From: Hespellia sp.
Lineage (GTDB): Bacteria > Bacillota > Clostridia > Lachnospirales > Lachnospiraceae
Assembly (NCBI GenBank): GCA_028689735.1
Contig: JAQVCP010000006.1
Coordinates: 26,518 to 90,517 of the forward strand
Direction of reading: 5' to 3'
DNA length: 64,000 nucleotides
The translations under genes and the position numbers were made by a program. The notes under the pieces were generated by a model. That model made no database searches. It worked only from the letters and a program-made list of their open reading frames with translations, and had not been told where the DNA came from. Positions 25,495 through 34,665 of this stretch are shown here, in pieces (the first letter of the stretch is position 1; every line of letters begins with the position of its first letter).

Positions 25495-27383
25495 GAAAAA
25501 TAGAAAATCGAACCATATTGAATGAGATTCAGGCAGAGACGAAACAAAAGATCGACCAGACCAGAATGAGAATTCTGATCTGTGCAGGAACTGGATGTCT
25601 TGCAGGCGGCTCTGGTGAGATTTATGAGAGAATGTGTGAGCTTGTCAAGGAGAACCCCAATGTGGAAGTGAAGTTCGGGGCAGAGATCGCCCATGAGGGT
25701 GTGGAGAATCATATCGACATTAAGAAGAGCGGATGTCATGGATTCTGCGAGATGGGACCGCTGATGCGCATTGAGCCTCAGGGAATTCTGTATACAAAAG
25801 TAAAGCTAGAAGACTGCGATGCCATTTTCCACAGAACCATCGAGAAGGGCGAACTGATTCGTCATCTGATGTATAAGCAAGATGGTATGGAGTACCCGAA
25901 GCAGGAAGAGATTCCTTTCTATAAAAAACAGACACGTCTGGTACTGAAGAACTGCGGGCATATCGATGCGGAGCACATGGAAGAATATATCGCCACCGGC
26001 GGGTATCAGGCACTGGCAAAGGTGCTGTTTGAGCAAAAGCCGGAGGACGTGGTCAATGAGATCATGGAATCCAATCTGCGCGGACGTGGAGGCGGAGGCT
26101 TTACCACTGGATACAAATGGCAGCAGGTAGCACGACAGAAAGAGACGACCCGCTATATCGTCTGTAATGGTGACGAGGGAGACCCGGGAGCATTCATGGA
26201 TCGTTCGGTGATGGAAGGCGATCCGCATAAGATGATAGAGGGGATGATGATTGCAGCTTACGCAGTAGGTGCGCAGGAAGGATATATTTATGTGCGTGCG
26301 GAGTATCCGCTTGCAATCAGCAGATTAAAGCTTGCCATCGCGCAGGCAGAGGAAGCCGGACTTCTTGGCGAGCATATCATGGGCTCAGACTTCTCGTTCA
26401 AGCTGCATATCAACCGTGGAGCAGGCGCATTTGTCTGTGGGGAGGGAAGCGCACTGACGGCTTCTATCGAGGGAAATCGAGGAATGCCGCGTGTCAAACC
26501 GCCGCGTACGGTAGAACAGGGATTATTTGCCAAGCCAACGGTACTCAATAACGTAGAGACTTTTGCAAATGTACCGATGATTATCTTAAACGGTACAGAC
26601 TGGTACAAATCCATCGGCCCGGAGAAGAGTCCGGGGACCAAGGCATTTGCCCTCACAGGAAGTGTAAAAAATACAGGCTTGATTGAGGTACCCATGGGAA
26701 CCACACTGCGGGAGGTCATCTTCGATATCGGAGGCGGCATCAAGGACGGCGGTAATTTCAAAGCGGTGCAGATCGGCGGCCCGTCCGGCGGATGTCTGAT
26801 GGAGACGAATCTGGAGATCAGTCTGGATTTTGATTCGCTGAAGAAAATGGGCGCGATGATTGGTTCCGGTGGTCTGGTTGTCATGGATGACCACACCTGC
26901 ATGGTGGAAGTGGCACGGTTTTTTATGAACTTTACCCAGAACGAATCTTGCGGCAAATGTGTTCCATGTCGTGAGGGAACCAAACGGATGCTGGAGATTC
27001 TGGAACGCATTGTGGAAGGGAAAGGGGAGCTTGGCGACCTGGATCTTCTGGAGGAGCTGGCAACGATGATTACCGAGACAGCACTCTGCGGACTTGGCAA
27101 GAGCGCGGCGCTTCCGGTTATGAGTACGCTTAAGAACTTCCGAAATGAATATGTGGAGCATATCGTTGACAAGAAATGTGCGGCACATGTCTGTCAGGCA
27201 ATGCGCCGATATGTCATCAGTCCGGAGCGCTGTAAGGGCTGTTCGAAATGTGCGAGAAACTGTCCGGCGGGAGCAATCAGCGGTCAGATTCGTGAGGTAT
27301 TTAAAATTGACAATGACAAATGTATCAAGTGCGGAGCATGCGAGAGTGCCTGTGCATTTGATGCAATCCATGTGGAAGGGTAG
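25491..27383 (+). CDS. hydB: Bifurcating hydrogenase subunit HydB (NuoF-like)
   Basis: A 630-residue flavoprotein, probably the site where NADH and ferredoxin electrons meet. The N-terminal 2Fe-2S domain has CAGTGC and GCHGFC. The FMN/NADH core has RGRGGGGFTTGYKW and GDEGDPGAFMDR. The NuoF 4Fe-4S site is ESCGKCVPCREG. The C-terminus adds two ferredoxin clusters, CKGCSKCARNCP and CIKCGACESACAF. This domain set is that of HydB from Thermotoga and HndC. Next gene, 11 bases downstream, is the catalytic subunit. Confidence 0.95.
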   Translation: MRKIENRTILNEIQAETKQKIDQTRMRILICAGTGCLAGGSGEIYERMCELVKENPNVEVKFGAEIAHEGVENHIDIKKSGCHGFCEMGPLMRIEPQGILYTKVKLEDCDAIFHRTIEKGELIRHLMYKQDGMEYPKQEEIPFYKKQTRLVLKNCGHIDAEHMEEYIATGGYQALAKVLFEQKPEDVVNEIMESNLRGRGGGGFTTGYKWQQVARQKETTRYIVCNGDEGDPGAFMDRSVMEGDPHKMIEGMMIAAYAVGAQEGYIYVRAEYPLAISRLKLAIAQAEEAGLLGEHIMGSDFSFKLHINRGAGAFVCGEGSALTASIEGNRGMPRVKPPRTVEQGLFAKPTVLNNVETFANVPMIILNGTDWYKSIGPEKSPGTKAFALTGSVKNTGLIEVPMGTTLREVIFDIGGGIKDGGNFKAVQIGGPSGGCLMETNLEISLDFDSLKKMGAMIGSGGLVVMDDHTCMVEVARFFMNFTQNESCGKCVPCREGTKRMLEILERIVEGKGELGDLDLLEELATMITETALCGLGKSAALPVMSTLKNFRNEYVEHIVDKKCAAHVCQAMRRYVISPERCKGCSKCARNCPAGAISGQIREVFKIDNDKCIKCGACESACAFDAIHVEG

Positions 27384-27394
27384 GAGGTGAGAGT

Positions 27395-29086
27395 ATGGGA
27401 TATATGACAATCAACAATAGAAAAGTAGCATTTACAGATGAGAAAAATGTGCTCTCGGTCATCCGCAAGTCCGGCATCGACCTGCCGACCTTCTGTTATC
27501 ACTCAGAGCTTTCGACTTATGGAGCCTGTCGTATGTGCGTAGTGGAGGATGAGCGCGGAAAGGTATTCGCCTCCTGCTCCGAGGTGCCGAGAGACGGCAT
27601 GGTAATCTACACCAACACACCGAGACTCCAACATCACCGCAAGATGATTATTGAGCTCTTACTGGCATCCCACTGCAGAGACTGTACGACCTGTCATACC
27701 AATGGTACGTGTACGCTGCAGAAGCTGGCGAACCAGCTCGGTGTGAGCTTTGTTAGATTTGAAAATAATAAGCCCCAGGTCCCGATTGATGAGTCTTCCG
27801 ACTGCATCGTCATCGATTCCAACAAATGTATTCTCTGCGGTGATTGTGTGCGGACCTGTGATGAGGTACAGGGTGTAGGAATTCTCGACTTTGCGTTCCG
27901 CGGTTCTAATATGAAGGTAATGCCTGCATTTAACCGGATTATGGCGGATACGGATTGCGTGGGATGTGGACAGTGCCGGACCGTGTGTCCGACCGGAGCC
28001 ATTACCATTAAGCAGAATATCAGCCCAATCTGGCAGCACATTTCCGAGAAGGATACCCGGGTGGTAGTTCAGATCGCACCGGCAGTCCGTGTGGCTGTGG
28101 GTGACAAATTTGGGGTTCCAAAGGGCGAGAATTCGCTTGGTAAACTGGCAGCGGCTCTCCGGATGATGGGTTTTGATGAGATTTATGACACGAATTTTGG
28201 AGCGGATCTTACGGTTATGGAGGAGTCAGCAGAACTTGTAGAGCGCCTGGAAAAGGGCGAGAATCTTCCACTCTTTACCTCTTGCTGTCCGGGTTGGGTG
28301 AAGTTTTGTGAGACCAGGTATCCGGAGCTTAAGAAACACATTTCCACTTGTCGCTCTCCACAGCAGATGTTCGGTGCGGTACTGAAGGAAGATGCGCGAG
28401 TGAATCCCCATGATGGAAAGAAGACGGTGGTGGTATCTATCATGCCTTGTACGGCGAAGAAAGCGGAGATTCACAGGCCGGAACATTTTACGGATGGTGA
28501 ACAGCATGTGGATTATGTTCTGACGACAACGGAGGTGACCCGTATGATTCAGGAGGCGGGAATCGACTTGAGTACATTGGAGCCGGAGGCGCTGGATATG
28601 CCATTCGGTATCGCATCCGGGGCGGCAGCGATCTTTGGTGTGACCGGCGGTGTGACGGAGGCGGTTCTTCGGAGATTGGTGAACGATGACAGCCAGCAGG
28701 CGCTTCAGGAAATCAGCTTCACTGGCGTGCGTGGAACGGATGGACTGAAGGAAGCTGTGGTGACACTTGGAGACAGAGAAGTGAAAATCGCCGTGGTAAA
28801 TGGACTTGCAAATGCAGGAAAACTTATGGACCAGATTCAGTCGGGGGAAGTGTATTATGACTTTGTGGAAGTCATGGCGTGCCGCCGCGGATGTATCGCA
28901 GGTGGCGGACAGCCGCTTCCAATTGGACCACGGACCAAGAAAGCGAGAGTAGAGGGAATCTACCGCGTGGACAGCATGGCACAGATCAAGCTGTCGAATG
29001 AGAATCCGATTGTGACGACTCTTTACGATGGACTTTTAAAAGGCAAGGAACATAAGCTGCTGCATAATCATACAGATGCGGAATAG
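27395..29086 (+). CDS. hydA: [FeFe] hydrogenase catalytic subunit HydA
   Basis: A 563-residue group A hydrogenase that makes or uses H2. The N-terminus holds a plant-type [2Fe-2S] domain (CYHSELSTYGACRMCVVE), an HxxxCxxC-type segment around HCRDCTTC and two 4Fe-4S clusters (CILCGDCVRTC, CVGCGQCRTVCP). The H-cluster motifs are intact: L1 TSCCPGWVKFC, L2 MPCTAKKAE, L3 MACRRGCIAGGGQP. With hydC and hydB this makes the electron-bifurcating NADH/ferredoxin hydrogenase, disposing of fermentation electrons as H2. AGGAGG lies 7 bases before ATG 27395. Maturases HydEFG are not in the window. Confidence 0.96.
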   Translation: MGYMTINNRKVAFTDEKNVLSVIRKSGIDLPTFCYHSELSTYGACRMCVVEDERGKVFASCSEVPRDGMVIYTNTPRLQHHRKMIIELLLASHCRDCTTCHTNGTCTLQKLANQLGVSFVRFENNKPQVPIDESSDCIVIDSNKCILCGDCVRTCDEVQGVGILDFAFRGSNMKVMPAFNRIMADTDCVGCGQCRTVCPTGAITIKQNISPIWQHISEKDTRVVVQIAPAVRVAVGDKFGVPKGENSLGKLAAALRMMGFDEIYDTNFGADLTVMEESAELVERLEKGENLPLFTSCCPGWVKFCETRYPELKKHISTCRSPQQMFGAVLKEDARVNPHDGKKTVVVSIMPCTAKKAEIHRPEHFTDGEQHVDYVLTTTEVTRMIQEAGIDLSTLEPEALDMPFGIASGAAAIFGVTGGVTEAVLRRLVNDDSQQALQEISFTGVRGTDGLKEAVVTLGDREVKIAVVNGLANAGKLMDQIQSGEVYYDFVEVMACRRGCIAGGGQPLPIGPRTKKARVEGIYRVDSMAQIKLSNENPIVTTLYDGLLKGKEHKLLHNHTDAE

Positions 29087-29158
29087 TCATGAAACGGATA
29101 TTCTAAAGCAGAGGTCGTAAAGCCGAAGCTGCAGATCAATAGTGATAAGAGCAAAATG

Positions 29159-29195
29159 AGACTCCGGAACAGGCTGAGATGCCAGTCCGGAGTCT
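29159..29195 (+). terminator. Terminator after the hydrogenase operon
   Basis: A perfect 10-bp stem, AGACTCCGGA (29159-29168) with TCCGGAGTCT (29186-29195), followed by a weak T-rich stretch. The rest of the 337-base gap (29087-29423) shows no ORF or known RNA. Confidence 0.65.
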
Positions 29196-29423
29196 TACTT
29201 CTGTTCAGGCTCGTTTGATGTTGCTAAATCAAGTGTGTATGAGCGGCACGGACAGCTTCCGTCTGCTTGGGAAAATATGAAGCTTGGAATTGTTTCCGAC
29301 CATAAATTGTGATAAAATGAAGACATCTATGAGGGCGATGGGACGTTGTTGGACGTTCGTGTTAGTGGAATTAACTTCTTGTACTAACATCATGAAGAAA
29401 TTAAAAGAAAAGGAGATATGGCG

Positions 29424-29768
29424 ATGAATATTCAAGTATTGAAGGGGGCAGGAATTAATTACGATGCAGGAGTAAAGCGTTTTTCGGGAAAAGCACAGTT
29501 ATATGAGAAGTTTCTTGAGAAGTTCGTGGATGATCCCAACTTTGACAGCCTGGAGGAGGCTTTAAAGGAGGGGAACACAGACTTGGCATTTCGCTCTTCC
29601 CATACACTGAAGGGTATCGTTGGAAATCTTAGCATGGATACATTTTATGCGGATCTCTGTGAATTGGTTGAGATGCTTCGCGCGCAGAAGAGCGAAGGTG
29701 TGGATCAACAGTTTGCCAAGCTGAAGACTGAGTATGAGGAACTGCTCACAGTTCTTGAGCAGGAATAA
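29424..29768 (+). CDS. Stand-alone HPt phosphotransfer protein
   Basis: A 114-residue helical protein with the histidine-phosphotransfer motif FRSSHTLKGIVGNL; H60 would be the phosphorylated residue. There is no kinase or receiver domain in the protein and none next to it, so it must shuttle phosphate between partners encoded elsewhere, or act as a decoy sink. AAGGAG lies about 8 bases before ATG 29424; the ATG six bases earlier is too close. It is followed at 92 bases by a LUD gene with no obvious link. Confidence 0.82.
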   Translation: MNIQVLKGAGINYDAGVKRFSGKAQLYEKFLEKFVDDPNFDSLEEALKEGNTDLAFRSSHTLKGIVGNLSMDTFYADLCELVEMLRAQKSEGVDQQFAKLKTEYEELLTVLEQE

Positions 29769-29859
29769 AGAGTAAATGGCGTAAGAAACAGTATTTGTGG
29801 TACTGGTACGCAGTGTGAATCATGGCAAACAATATGGAATAAGAAAGGCGGTAGAAGAC

Positions 29860-30495
29860 ATGACGACACGTGAGATAAGAAATCAGCTGCTTGGGGCAAG
29901 AGTGATCAAGGGGCTGGAATCCCGCAATATGAAAGGTTACTATGTAACGACAAAAGAGGCGGCGCTTGCCAAAGCACTGGAACTGATTGAAGATGGAAGC
30001 TCTGTAAGCTGGGGTGGAACGATGACCATGGAGGAAATCGGGCTGGACGCTGCCATCAAGGAAGGGCCGTACAACCTGATTGACCGGGATACAGCGACGG
30101 ACCCGGAGGAGAAGCGAGCATTGCTTCTTCAGGCGTTTGGCTGTGACTATTATATTGGAAGCACGAATGCAATTACGGAAGATGGTGTGCTCATCAATAT
30201 CGATGGGAATGCGAACCGCGTGGCAGCCTATGCATTTGGCCCGCGGAACCTGATTCTGATTGTGGGAATGAACAAGGTTGTTAAGAGTGAGGCTGACGCA
30301 CTGTCACGTGCGAGAAATGAGGCCGCACCGATCAATGCAGCAAGATTCGGTCTGGATACGCCTTGTATGAAAAACGGCATGTGCTATGACTGCAAGGTGC
30401 CGGATACCATTTGCTGTCAGATTCTGACAACACGATATTCCAAGGTGAAGGATAGAATCAAGGTCATACTGGTAGATGAGGTACTGGGATACTAA
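29860..30495 (+). CDS. LUD-domain protein (LutC/YkgG-like), orphan
   Basis: A 211-residue protein with the LUD fold of lactate-utilisation subunits, including VSWGGTMTMEEIGL, DYYIGSTNAITEDGVLINIDG and PRNLILIVGMNKVV. A cysteine cluster, CMKNGMCYDCKVPDTICC, lies at about 171-188 and could bind an iron-sulfur centre or a metal. The partner genes lutA and lutB, needed for lactate oxidation, are absent, so lactate use cannot be assumed. AAAGGCGG precedes ATG 29860 by about 8 bases; an open frame upstream has no conserved content. Confidence 0.75.
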   Translation: MTTREIRNQLLGARVIKGLESRNMKGYYVTTKEAALAKALELIEDGSSVSWGGTMTMEEIGLDAAIKEGPYNLIDRDTATDPEEKRALLLQAFGCDYYIGSTNAITEDGVLINIDGNANRVAAYAFGPRNLILIVGMNKVVKSEADALSRARNEAAPINAARFGLDTPCMKNGMCYDCKVPDTICCQILTTRYSKVKDRIKVILVDEVLGY

Positions 30496-30555
30496 GCGTA
30501 GAAATTGTGGCGAACTGTAAAGAAGTACAGCGGTTTTGCAAGGAATAGGAAGGCT

Positions 30556-31359
30556 ATGAGCGAGAAAAAGAAACATCACAGAGGTAGAAGAAAAAAGAAA
30601 AAAGGCAATCTTATCATCAATATTGTATTGCTGTTGGCAATTGTTGTGTTTTTTGTGTCCGGAGTGATGCTGGTGCGGTCACTGCTCCCGTACATTCAGG
30701 CAAAGGACGAGTACGATAAGATCAAAGATCTGGCAATCGAGACAAAGAATGATGAGGAGCCGGAGGGAACAGAAGAAGATGCGCCTGGATTTTCGGTGGA
30801 TTTCGCATCACTTTTGGAGATTAACCCGGATACAGTAGGATGGATACGTTTTGATGAACCTTCTATTATAAGCTATCCAATTGTGCAGGGTTCCGATAAC
30901 AGTGAGTATCTGCACAGGACATTTCAGGCCAATGACAATCATCTGGGTGCCATTTTCATGGCGGCAGAGAGCAAGGCAGATTTTACAAATCGCAATACTC
31001 TGATTTATGGTCATAATGTGAAGATTGGCGGTGAGATGTTCTCTCAATTAAAATCCTATCAGGACGAAGATTTTTATCGACAGTATCCATACTTTTACAT
31101 TTACACGCCAGATGGCAAGGCGAAGACTTATCAGATATTCTCGGCGGGTGTAGTAAAGGAGGATGCGGACAACTATATCACTTCTTATGCATCGGATGAA
31201 GATTATGTGAATTATCTGAATATGGCAAAGAATTCTTCGCTCTATGATACGGGAGTTGCGCTGAATGCGCAGTCCATGATCGTCAGCTTGTCTACCTGTA
31301 CCAATGTGAGGGAGGATGAGCGGTTCCTGGTTCAGGGAGTGCTGATCAAAGAAGAATAA
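30556..31359 (+). CDS. srtB: Class B sortase
   Basis: A 267-residue membrane-anchored transpeptidase. It has a very basic N-terminus (RGRRKKKKG), one transmembrane segment (about residues 20-42) and a sortase barrel (about 80-265). The catalytic His is in TLIYGHN and the catalytic Cys in VSLSTCTN; the Arg is in REDERF. Class B enzymes attach NPQTN-type or pilin-like substrates to the wall; no substrate with a sorting signal is encoded in this window. ATG 30556 follows GGAAGG closely. A frame open further upstream starts at a TTG without support. Confidence 0.88.
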   Translation: MSEKKKHHRGRRKKKKGNLIINIVLLLAIVVFFVSGVMLVRSLLPYIQAKDEYDKIKDLAIETKNDEEPEGTEEDAPGFSVDFASLLEINPDTVGWIRFDEPSIISYPIVQGSDNSEYLHRTFQANDNHLGAIFMAAESKADFTNRNTLIYGHNVKIGGEMFSQLKSYQDEDFYRQYPYFYIYTPDGKAKTYQIFSAGVVKEDADNYITSYASDEDYVNYLNMAKNSSLYDTGVALNAQSMIVSLSTCTNVREDERFLVQGVLIKEE

Positions 31360-31449
31360 AAATAATCATAACAATGTGGAAGGGAAGCGAGCAATTGCTT
31401 CCCCGAATTTATCTTTGTGCTAGAAAAGATTAGGAGGAGAGCGATAAAT

Positions 31450-31638
31450 ATGGCAGATAGATTTGCGATAGGTGACATCATAAGAATGAAAAAGAAGCAT
31501 CCGTGTGGCAGTGATGAGTGGAAGATACTTCGTGTGGGCGCAGATTTTCGGCTGCAGTGCCTGGGGTGCGGACACCAGATTATGGTTTCCAGAAAACTGG
31601 TGGAAAAAAACACAAAAGAAATTAAGAAAAATGCTTGA
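31450..31638 (+). CDS. DUF951 family protein
   Basis: A 62-residue protein, MADRFAIGDIIRMKKKHPCG..., with the family pattern KKxHPCG, W(K)I-R-GADF-L-C-GCGH. The two cysteines of CLGCGH, with the earlier HPCG, suggest a small zinc-ribbon-like fold. DUF951 proteins are widespread in Firmicutes and of unknown function. They often lie near rpsF or replication genes, as here. AGGAGG lies 12 bases before ATG 31450. It ends just ahead of the rpsF promoter. Confidence 0.85.
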   Translation: MADRFAIGDIIRMKKKHPCGSDEWKILRVGADFRLQCLGCGHQIMVSRKLVEKNTKEIKKNA

Positions 31639-31663
31639 AACCATTGTGGTTTTGTGGTATTAT
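31635..31663 (+). promoter_or_regulatory. Promoter of the rpsF-ssb-rpsR operon
   Basis: TTGAAA (31635-31640), 17-base spacer, TATTAT (31658-31663). It overlaps the end of the DUF951 gene and leaves a leader of about 135 bases before rpsF. Confidence 0.65.
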
Positions 31664-31724
31664 GATTACTCGTGATGCAAACTGTTCTGGTAGATATACT
31701 GTTTCTTATAGAAGTGGTATTTGA

Positions 31725-31800
31725 TAAAGATGCCGGAGCAAACAATCATAATTCCTTGCTCTCGACAAGACGGGGGCCAAGAGACCATAAGGAGGTGCCA
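31725..31800 (+). promoter_or_regulatory. Possible S6:S18 autoregulatory leader
   Basis: The rpsF leader contains GATGCCGGAGCAA pairing through GAGCAA with TTGCTC (31736-31741 with 31756-31761) and an unpaired CCG beside the stem. Many bacteria control this operon by S6:S18 binding to a leader helix with a CCG bulge. The match is by eye only and could be chance. Confidence 0.3.
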
Positions 31801-31804
31801 AGAC

Positions 31805-32092
31805 ATGAACAAATATGAATTAGCTGTTGTTGTCAGTGCAAAAATCGAAGACGACGCAAGAGCAGAAGTTATCGAAAAAGCGAAAGAATTAATCACTCGT
31901 TTCGGTGGCAATGTGACTGACGTTGATGAATGGGGTAAGAAGAGATTAGCTTACGAAATTCAGAAGATGAAAGAAGGATTCTACTACTTCATCCACTTCG
32001 AGTCTGATTCTACTGTTCCAGCGGAAGTTGAACAACGTATCCGTATCATGGACAATGTACTCAGATTTTTGTGCGTAAGACAAGAAGCTTAG
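31805..32092 (+). CDS. rpsF: 30S ribosomal protein S6
   Basis: A 95-residue ribosomal protein that pairs with S18 on the small-subunit platform. It starts MNKYELAVVVSAKIEDDARAE and has the core WGKKRLAYEIQKMKEGFYY, typical of S6. AAGGAGG lies about 10 bases before ATG 31805. It leads the conserved rpsF-ssb-rpsR operon; the gap to ssb is 44 bases. Confidence 0.97.
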   Translation: MNKYELAVVVSAKIEDDARAEVIEKAKELITRFGGNVTDVDEWGKKRLAYEIQKMKEGFYYFIHFESDSTVPAEVEQRIRIMDNVLRFLCVRQEA

Positions 32093-32136
32093 TAAGTCCC
32101 GCTCAACAATGAGCAATGGACGGAAAAGAGGCTTAG

Positions 32137-32580
32137 ATGAATAAAGTAGTATTAATGGGTAGATTGACCAGAGACCCGGAAGTGAGATATTCACAAGGTG
32201 AGAATTCTCTTGCAATTGCAAGATATACATTAGCTGTTGACCGCAGATTCAAGCGTGACGGAGAAGCAACTGCAGATTTTATTAACTGCGTTGTATTCGG
32301 CAAGTCTGCTGAGTTTACGGAGAAGTATTTCCGTCAGGGAATGCGTGTTACAATCTGTGGCCGTATCCAGACAGGAAGCTACACCAACAAAGACGGTGTG
32401 AAAGTATATACAACAGAAGTTGTAGTAGAAGAACAGGAATTTGCTGAGAGCAAAGCGGCAAGCGAAGCGAACCGCGGAAGTTTTCAGACAAGTGCTCCTG
32501 GTCCGGCACCGAGTGCTGATGCAGGTGACGGCTTTATGAACATTCCAGACGGAATCGACGAAGAGCTGCCATTTAACTAG
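32137..32580 (+). CDS. ssb: Single-stranded DNA-binding protein
   Basis: A 147-residue SSB. The OB-fold covers residues 1-105, starting MNKVVLMGRLTRDPEVRYSQ. A Gly/Ala/Pro/Ser linker follows, and the acidic C-terminal tip DEELPFN is the docking site for replication and repair partners. It coats single-stranded DNA during replication. It lies between rpsF and rpsR, the usual Firmicute order. Confidence 0.97.
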   Translation: MNKVVLMGRLTRDPEVRYSQGENSLAIARYTLAVDRRFKRDGEATADFINCVVFGKSAEFTEKYFRQGMRVTICGRIQTGSYTNKDGVKVYTTEVVVEEQEFAESKAASEANRGSFQTSAPGPAPSADAGDGFMNIPDGIDEELPFN

Positions 32581-32648
32581 AGTACTTAGCGAGATATTAT
32601 CGAGCTTAGTGAATCGACCTTCCCTAAAAAAATAGGAGGTAAACTATA

Positions 32649-32909
32649 ATGGCTTATGAAAAAAGATCCGATTCAGGATTCAAAAGAAGAGGCCCAGCAC
32701 GCAGAAGAAAAAAAGTATGCGTATTCTGTGGTAAAGAGAATAACGAAATCGATTACAAAGATGTAGCAAAATTAAGAAAATACATCTCTGAAAGAGGTAA
32801 GATTCTTCCTAGAAGAATTACAGGAAACTGTGCAAAGCACCAGAGAGCTCTTACTGTAGCAATCAAGAGAGCACGTCACATCGCTCTGATGCCATATGTT
32901 CAGGACTAA
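32649..32909 (+). CDS. rpsR: 30S ribosomal protein S18 (zinc-binding form)
   Basis: An 86-residue protein with the S18 core [21 protein letters not shown] and the basic [11 protein letters not shown]-terminus. CVFCGKE plus the later NCAKH give the cysteines and histidine of the zinc-binding (C+) S18 form. It lies last in the rpsF operon and is followed 14 bases later by a terminator. AGGAGG precedes ATG 32649. Confidence 0.97.
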   Translation: MAYEKRSDSGFKRRGPARRRKKVCVFCGKENNEIDYKDVAKLRKYISERGKILPRRITGNCAKHQRALTVAIKRARHIALMPYVQD

Positions 32910-32923
32910 TAATTGATTATGAG

Positions 32924-32954
32924 ACCGTCATTGCGTGCGCAATGGCGGTTTTTC
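32924..32954 (+). terminator. Terminator of the rpsF operon
   Basis: A long GC-rich stem, ACCGTCATTGCG with TGCGCAATGGCGGT (one mismatch or G-U), then TTTTTCT. It insulates the ribosomal operon from the hexitol PTS genes. Confidence 0.85.
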
Positions 32955-33044
32955 TATTGACTTTTGTCTGCTTATGACATTGTGTCTTTTGGTGCTCCGA
33001 AAAATGGAAATGCCATCAACTTGCAAAAGTCCATCAAAAGTAGA

Positions 33045-33070
33045 TTTGGCACTAACACCATGGTGCCAAA
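33045..33070 (+). promoter_or_regulatory. Palindromic operator of mtlA
   Basis: TTTGGCAC and GTGCCAAA flank a 10-base centre. The palindrome lies 16 bases upstream of the mtlA -35, the position expected for an activator. Almost the same palindrome is found at the same place upstream of mtlF, so it is probably the MtlR site. Confidence 0.65.
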
Positions 33071-33086
33071 TCTATTTTTCTATTGA

Positions 33087-33116
33087 TTGAAAATTCTCAC
33101 CTACTGAGCGTATAAT
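33087..33116 (+). promoter_or_regulatory. mtlA promoter
   Basis: TTGAAA (33087-33092), 18-base spacer, TATAAT (33111-33116). The suboptimal -35 and long spacer suit activator dependence. Both hexamers and the spacer length are identical to those of the mtlF promoter. Confidence 0.7.
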
Positions 33117-33212
33117 AACATTAAAGCAAGAGAGTGATTGGCCAATCGCTGCTCGAGGAAATAGAGTAGGTAATGAAAATATTTTAGAGAGATTCAAGAG
33201 AGGTGTGAAAAC

Positions 33213-34610
33213 ATGAAAGAGAAAGTTCAGGTTTTTGGAAGGTTTTTAAGTGGCATGGTTATGCCAAACATCGGCGCATTTATCGCCTGGGGTTTAATTA
33301 CAGCATTATTTATTGAAACAGGATGGCTGCCAAATGCAAAGCTTGCAGAATTAGTTGGACCAATGTCTCAGGTTCTGCTTCCACTGCTGATTGCATACAC
33401 AGGTGGTACAGTTGTTCATGGTCAGCGCGGTGGTGTTATCGGTGCAATCGCAGCAATGGGTGTTATCGTTGGAGCTGACATTCCGATGTTCATCGGAGCA
33501 ATGGCAGTTGGACCATTAGCAGCATGGCTTCTTAAGAAATTTGACAAATGGGCAGAGAACAAAGTAAAAGCCGGATTCGAAATGTTAGTTAATAACTTTT
33601 CACTTGGTATCTTAGGAGCAATCCTTTGCGGCGTTTCTATGTTTGCAATTCAGCCACTTGTTACAGGCTTAAATGGAGTAATGGAAGCAGGAGTTGGTTT
33701 CTTCGTAGATCATGGTTTACTTCCACTGGCAAGTATCTTTATCGAACCTGCTAAAGTATTATTCCTTAACAACGCGATTAACCACGGTATTTTATCACCA
33801 CTTGGAATCAAACAGGTTGAAGAAGTTGGAAAATCTATCTTCTTCTTATTAGAAGCTAACCCAGGTCCTGGACTTGGAGTGTTACTTGCATATTGTATCG
33901 CAGGAAAAGGAAATGCAAAGAGTACAGCTCCAGGAGCAGTAATCATTCACTTCCTCGGTGGTATCCATGAAATTTATTTCCCATATATCCTCATGAACCC
34001 ACTGCTGCTCCTTTCAACAATGGCAGGTGGTGCAACAGGTATCTTCTTCTTCAACTTATTTAACGTAGGTCTTACAGCACCGGCTTCACCGGGAAGTATC
34101 CTTGCAATCCTTGCAATGGCTGAGAGACACAGTTACCTCGGACTTGTTATCGGTGTAGCAGCAGCAACAGCAGTATCCTTTGTAATCTCCTTGTTCATCC
34201 TGAGATTTGCAGCAAAAGATGTATCTCTCGAAGATGCACAGGCTAAGAAAGACAGCATGAAGAATCAGTCAAAAGGAATTGCAACAGAGACGGCTGGAAC
34301 AGAAGCAGCACAGACTAAAATTGCTTCTAAAGTAACAAAAATCGCATTTGCTTGTGATGCAGGAATGGGCTCATCTGCAATGGGCGCAACGGTTTTGAAA
34401 AAGAAAATCGCTGCAGCAGGAATTGAAGGAATTGAAGTAATACATACACCGGTTTCCTCTATTCCACAGGATGTTCAGCTGGTTGTAACACACGAAGAGC
34501 TTGGCGAACGTGCAGCACACAGTAATCCGGATGCACAATTAGTTCTGATTACAAACTTCCTTGCAGCACCACAGTACGACACCGTGGTAGAACAGCTGAA
34601 AAATCAATAA
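33213..34610 (+). CDS. mtlA: PTS mannitol transporter subunit IICB
   Basis: A 465-residue mannitol-family PTS permease that imports the hexitol and phosphorylates it. The IIC membrane domain (about 1-340) includes the substrate-site motif GGIHEIYFPY and NPGPGLGVLL. After a linker (about 345-370) the IIB domain has CDAGMGSSAMG with phosphorylated C381. IIA is separate (mtlF at 38572). AGAGGTG precedes ATG 33213. Mannitol is assigned by family resemblance. It leads the block and has its own promoter and operator. Confidence 0.92.
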   Translation: MKEKVQVFGRFLSGMVMPNIGAFIAWGLITALFIETGWLPNAKLAELVGPMSQVLLPLLIAYTGGTVVHGQRGGVIGAIAAMGVIVGADIPMFIGAMAVGPLAAWLLKKFDKWAENKVKAGFEMLVNNFSLGILGAILCGVSMFAIQPLVTGLNGVMEAGVGFFVDHGLLPLASIFIEPAKVLFLNNAINHGILSPLGIKQVEEVGKSIFFLLEANPGPGLGVLLAYCIAGKGNAKSTAPGAVIIHFLGGIHEIYFPYILMNPLLLLSTMAGGATGIFFFNLFNVGLTAPASPGSILAILAMAERHSYLGLVIGVAAATAVSFVISLFILRFAAKDVSLEDAQAKKDSMKNQSKGIATETAGTEAAQTKIASKVTKIAFACDAGMGSSAMGATVLKKKIAAAGIEGIEVIHTPVSSIPQDVQLVVTHEELGERAAHSNPDAQLVLITNFLAAPQYDTVVEQLKNQ

Positions 34611-34665
34611 ATATTCTTCTTTCCTATAAGGAAAAAGTGGATTATAATTATATAAAGAAAGACGA

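Noticed and set aside
26288..27410. Long antisense open frames (294 and 274 codons) opposite hydB
   Set aside because: They mirror the codon structure of a clearly conserved coding strand, lack ribosome sites and show no recognisable protein.
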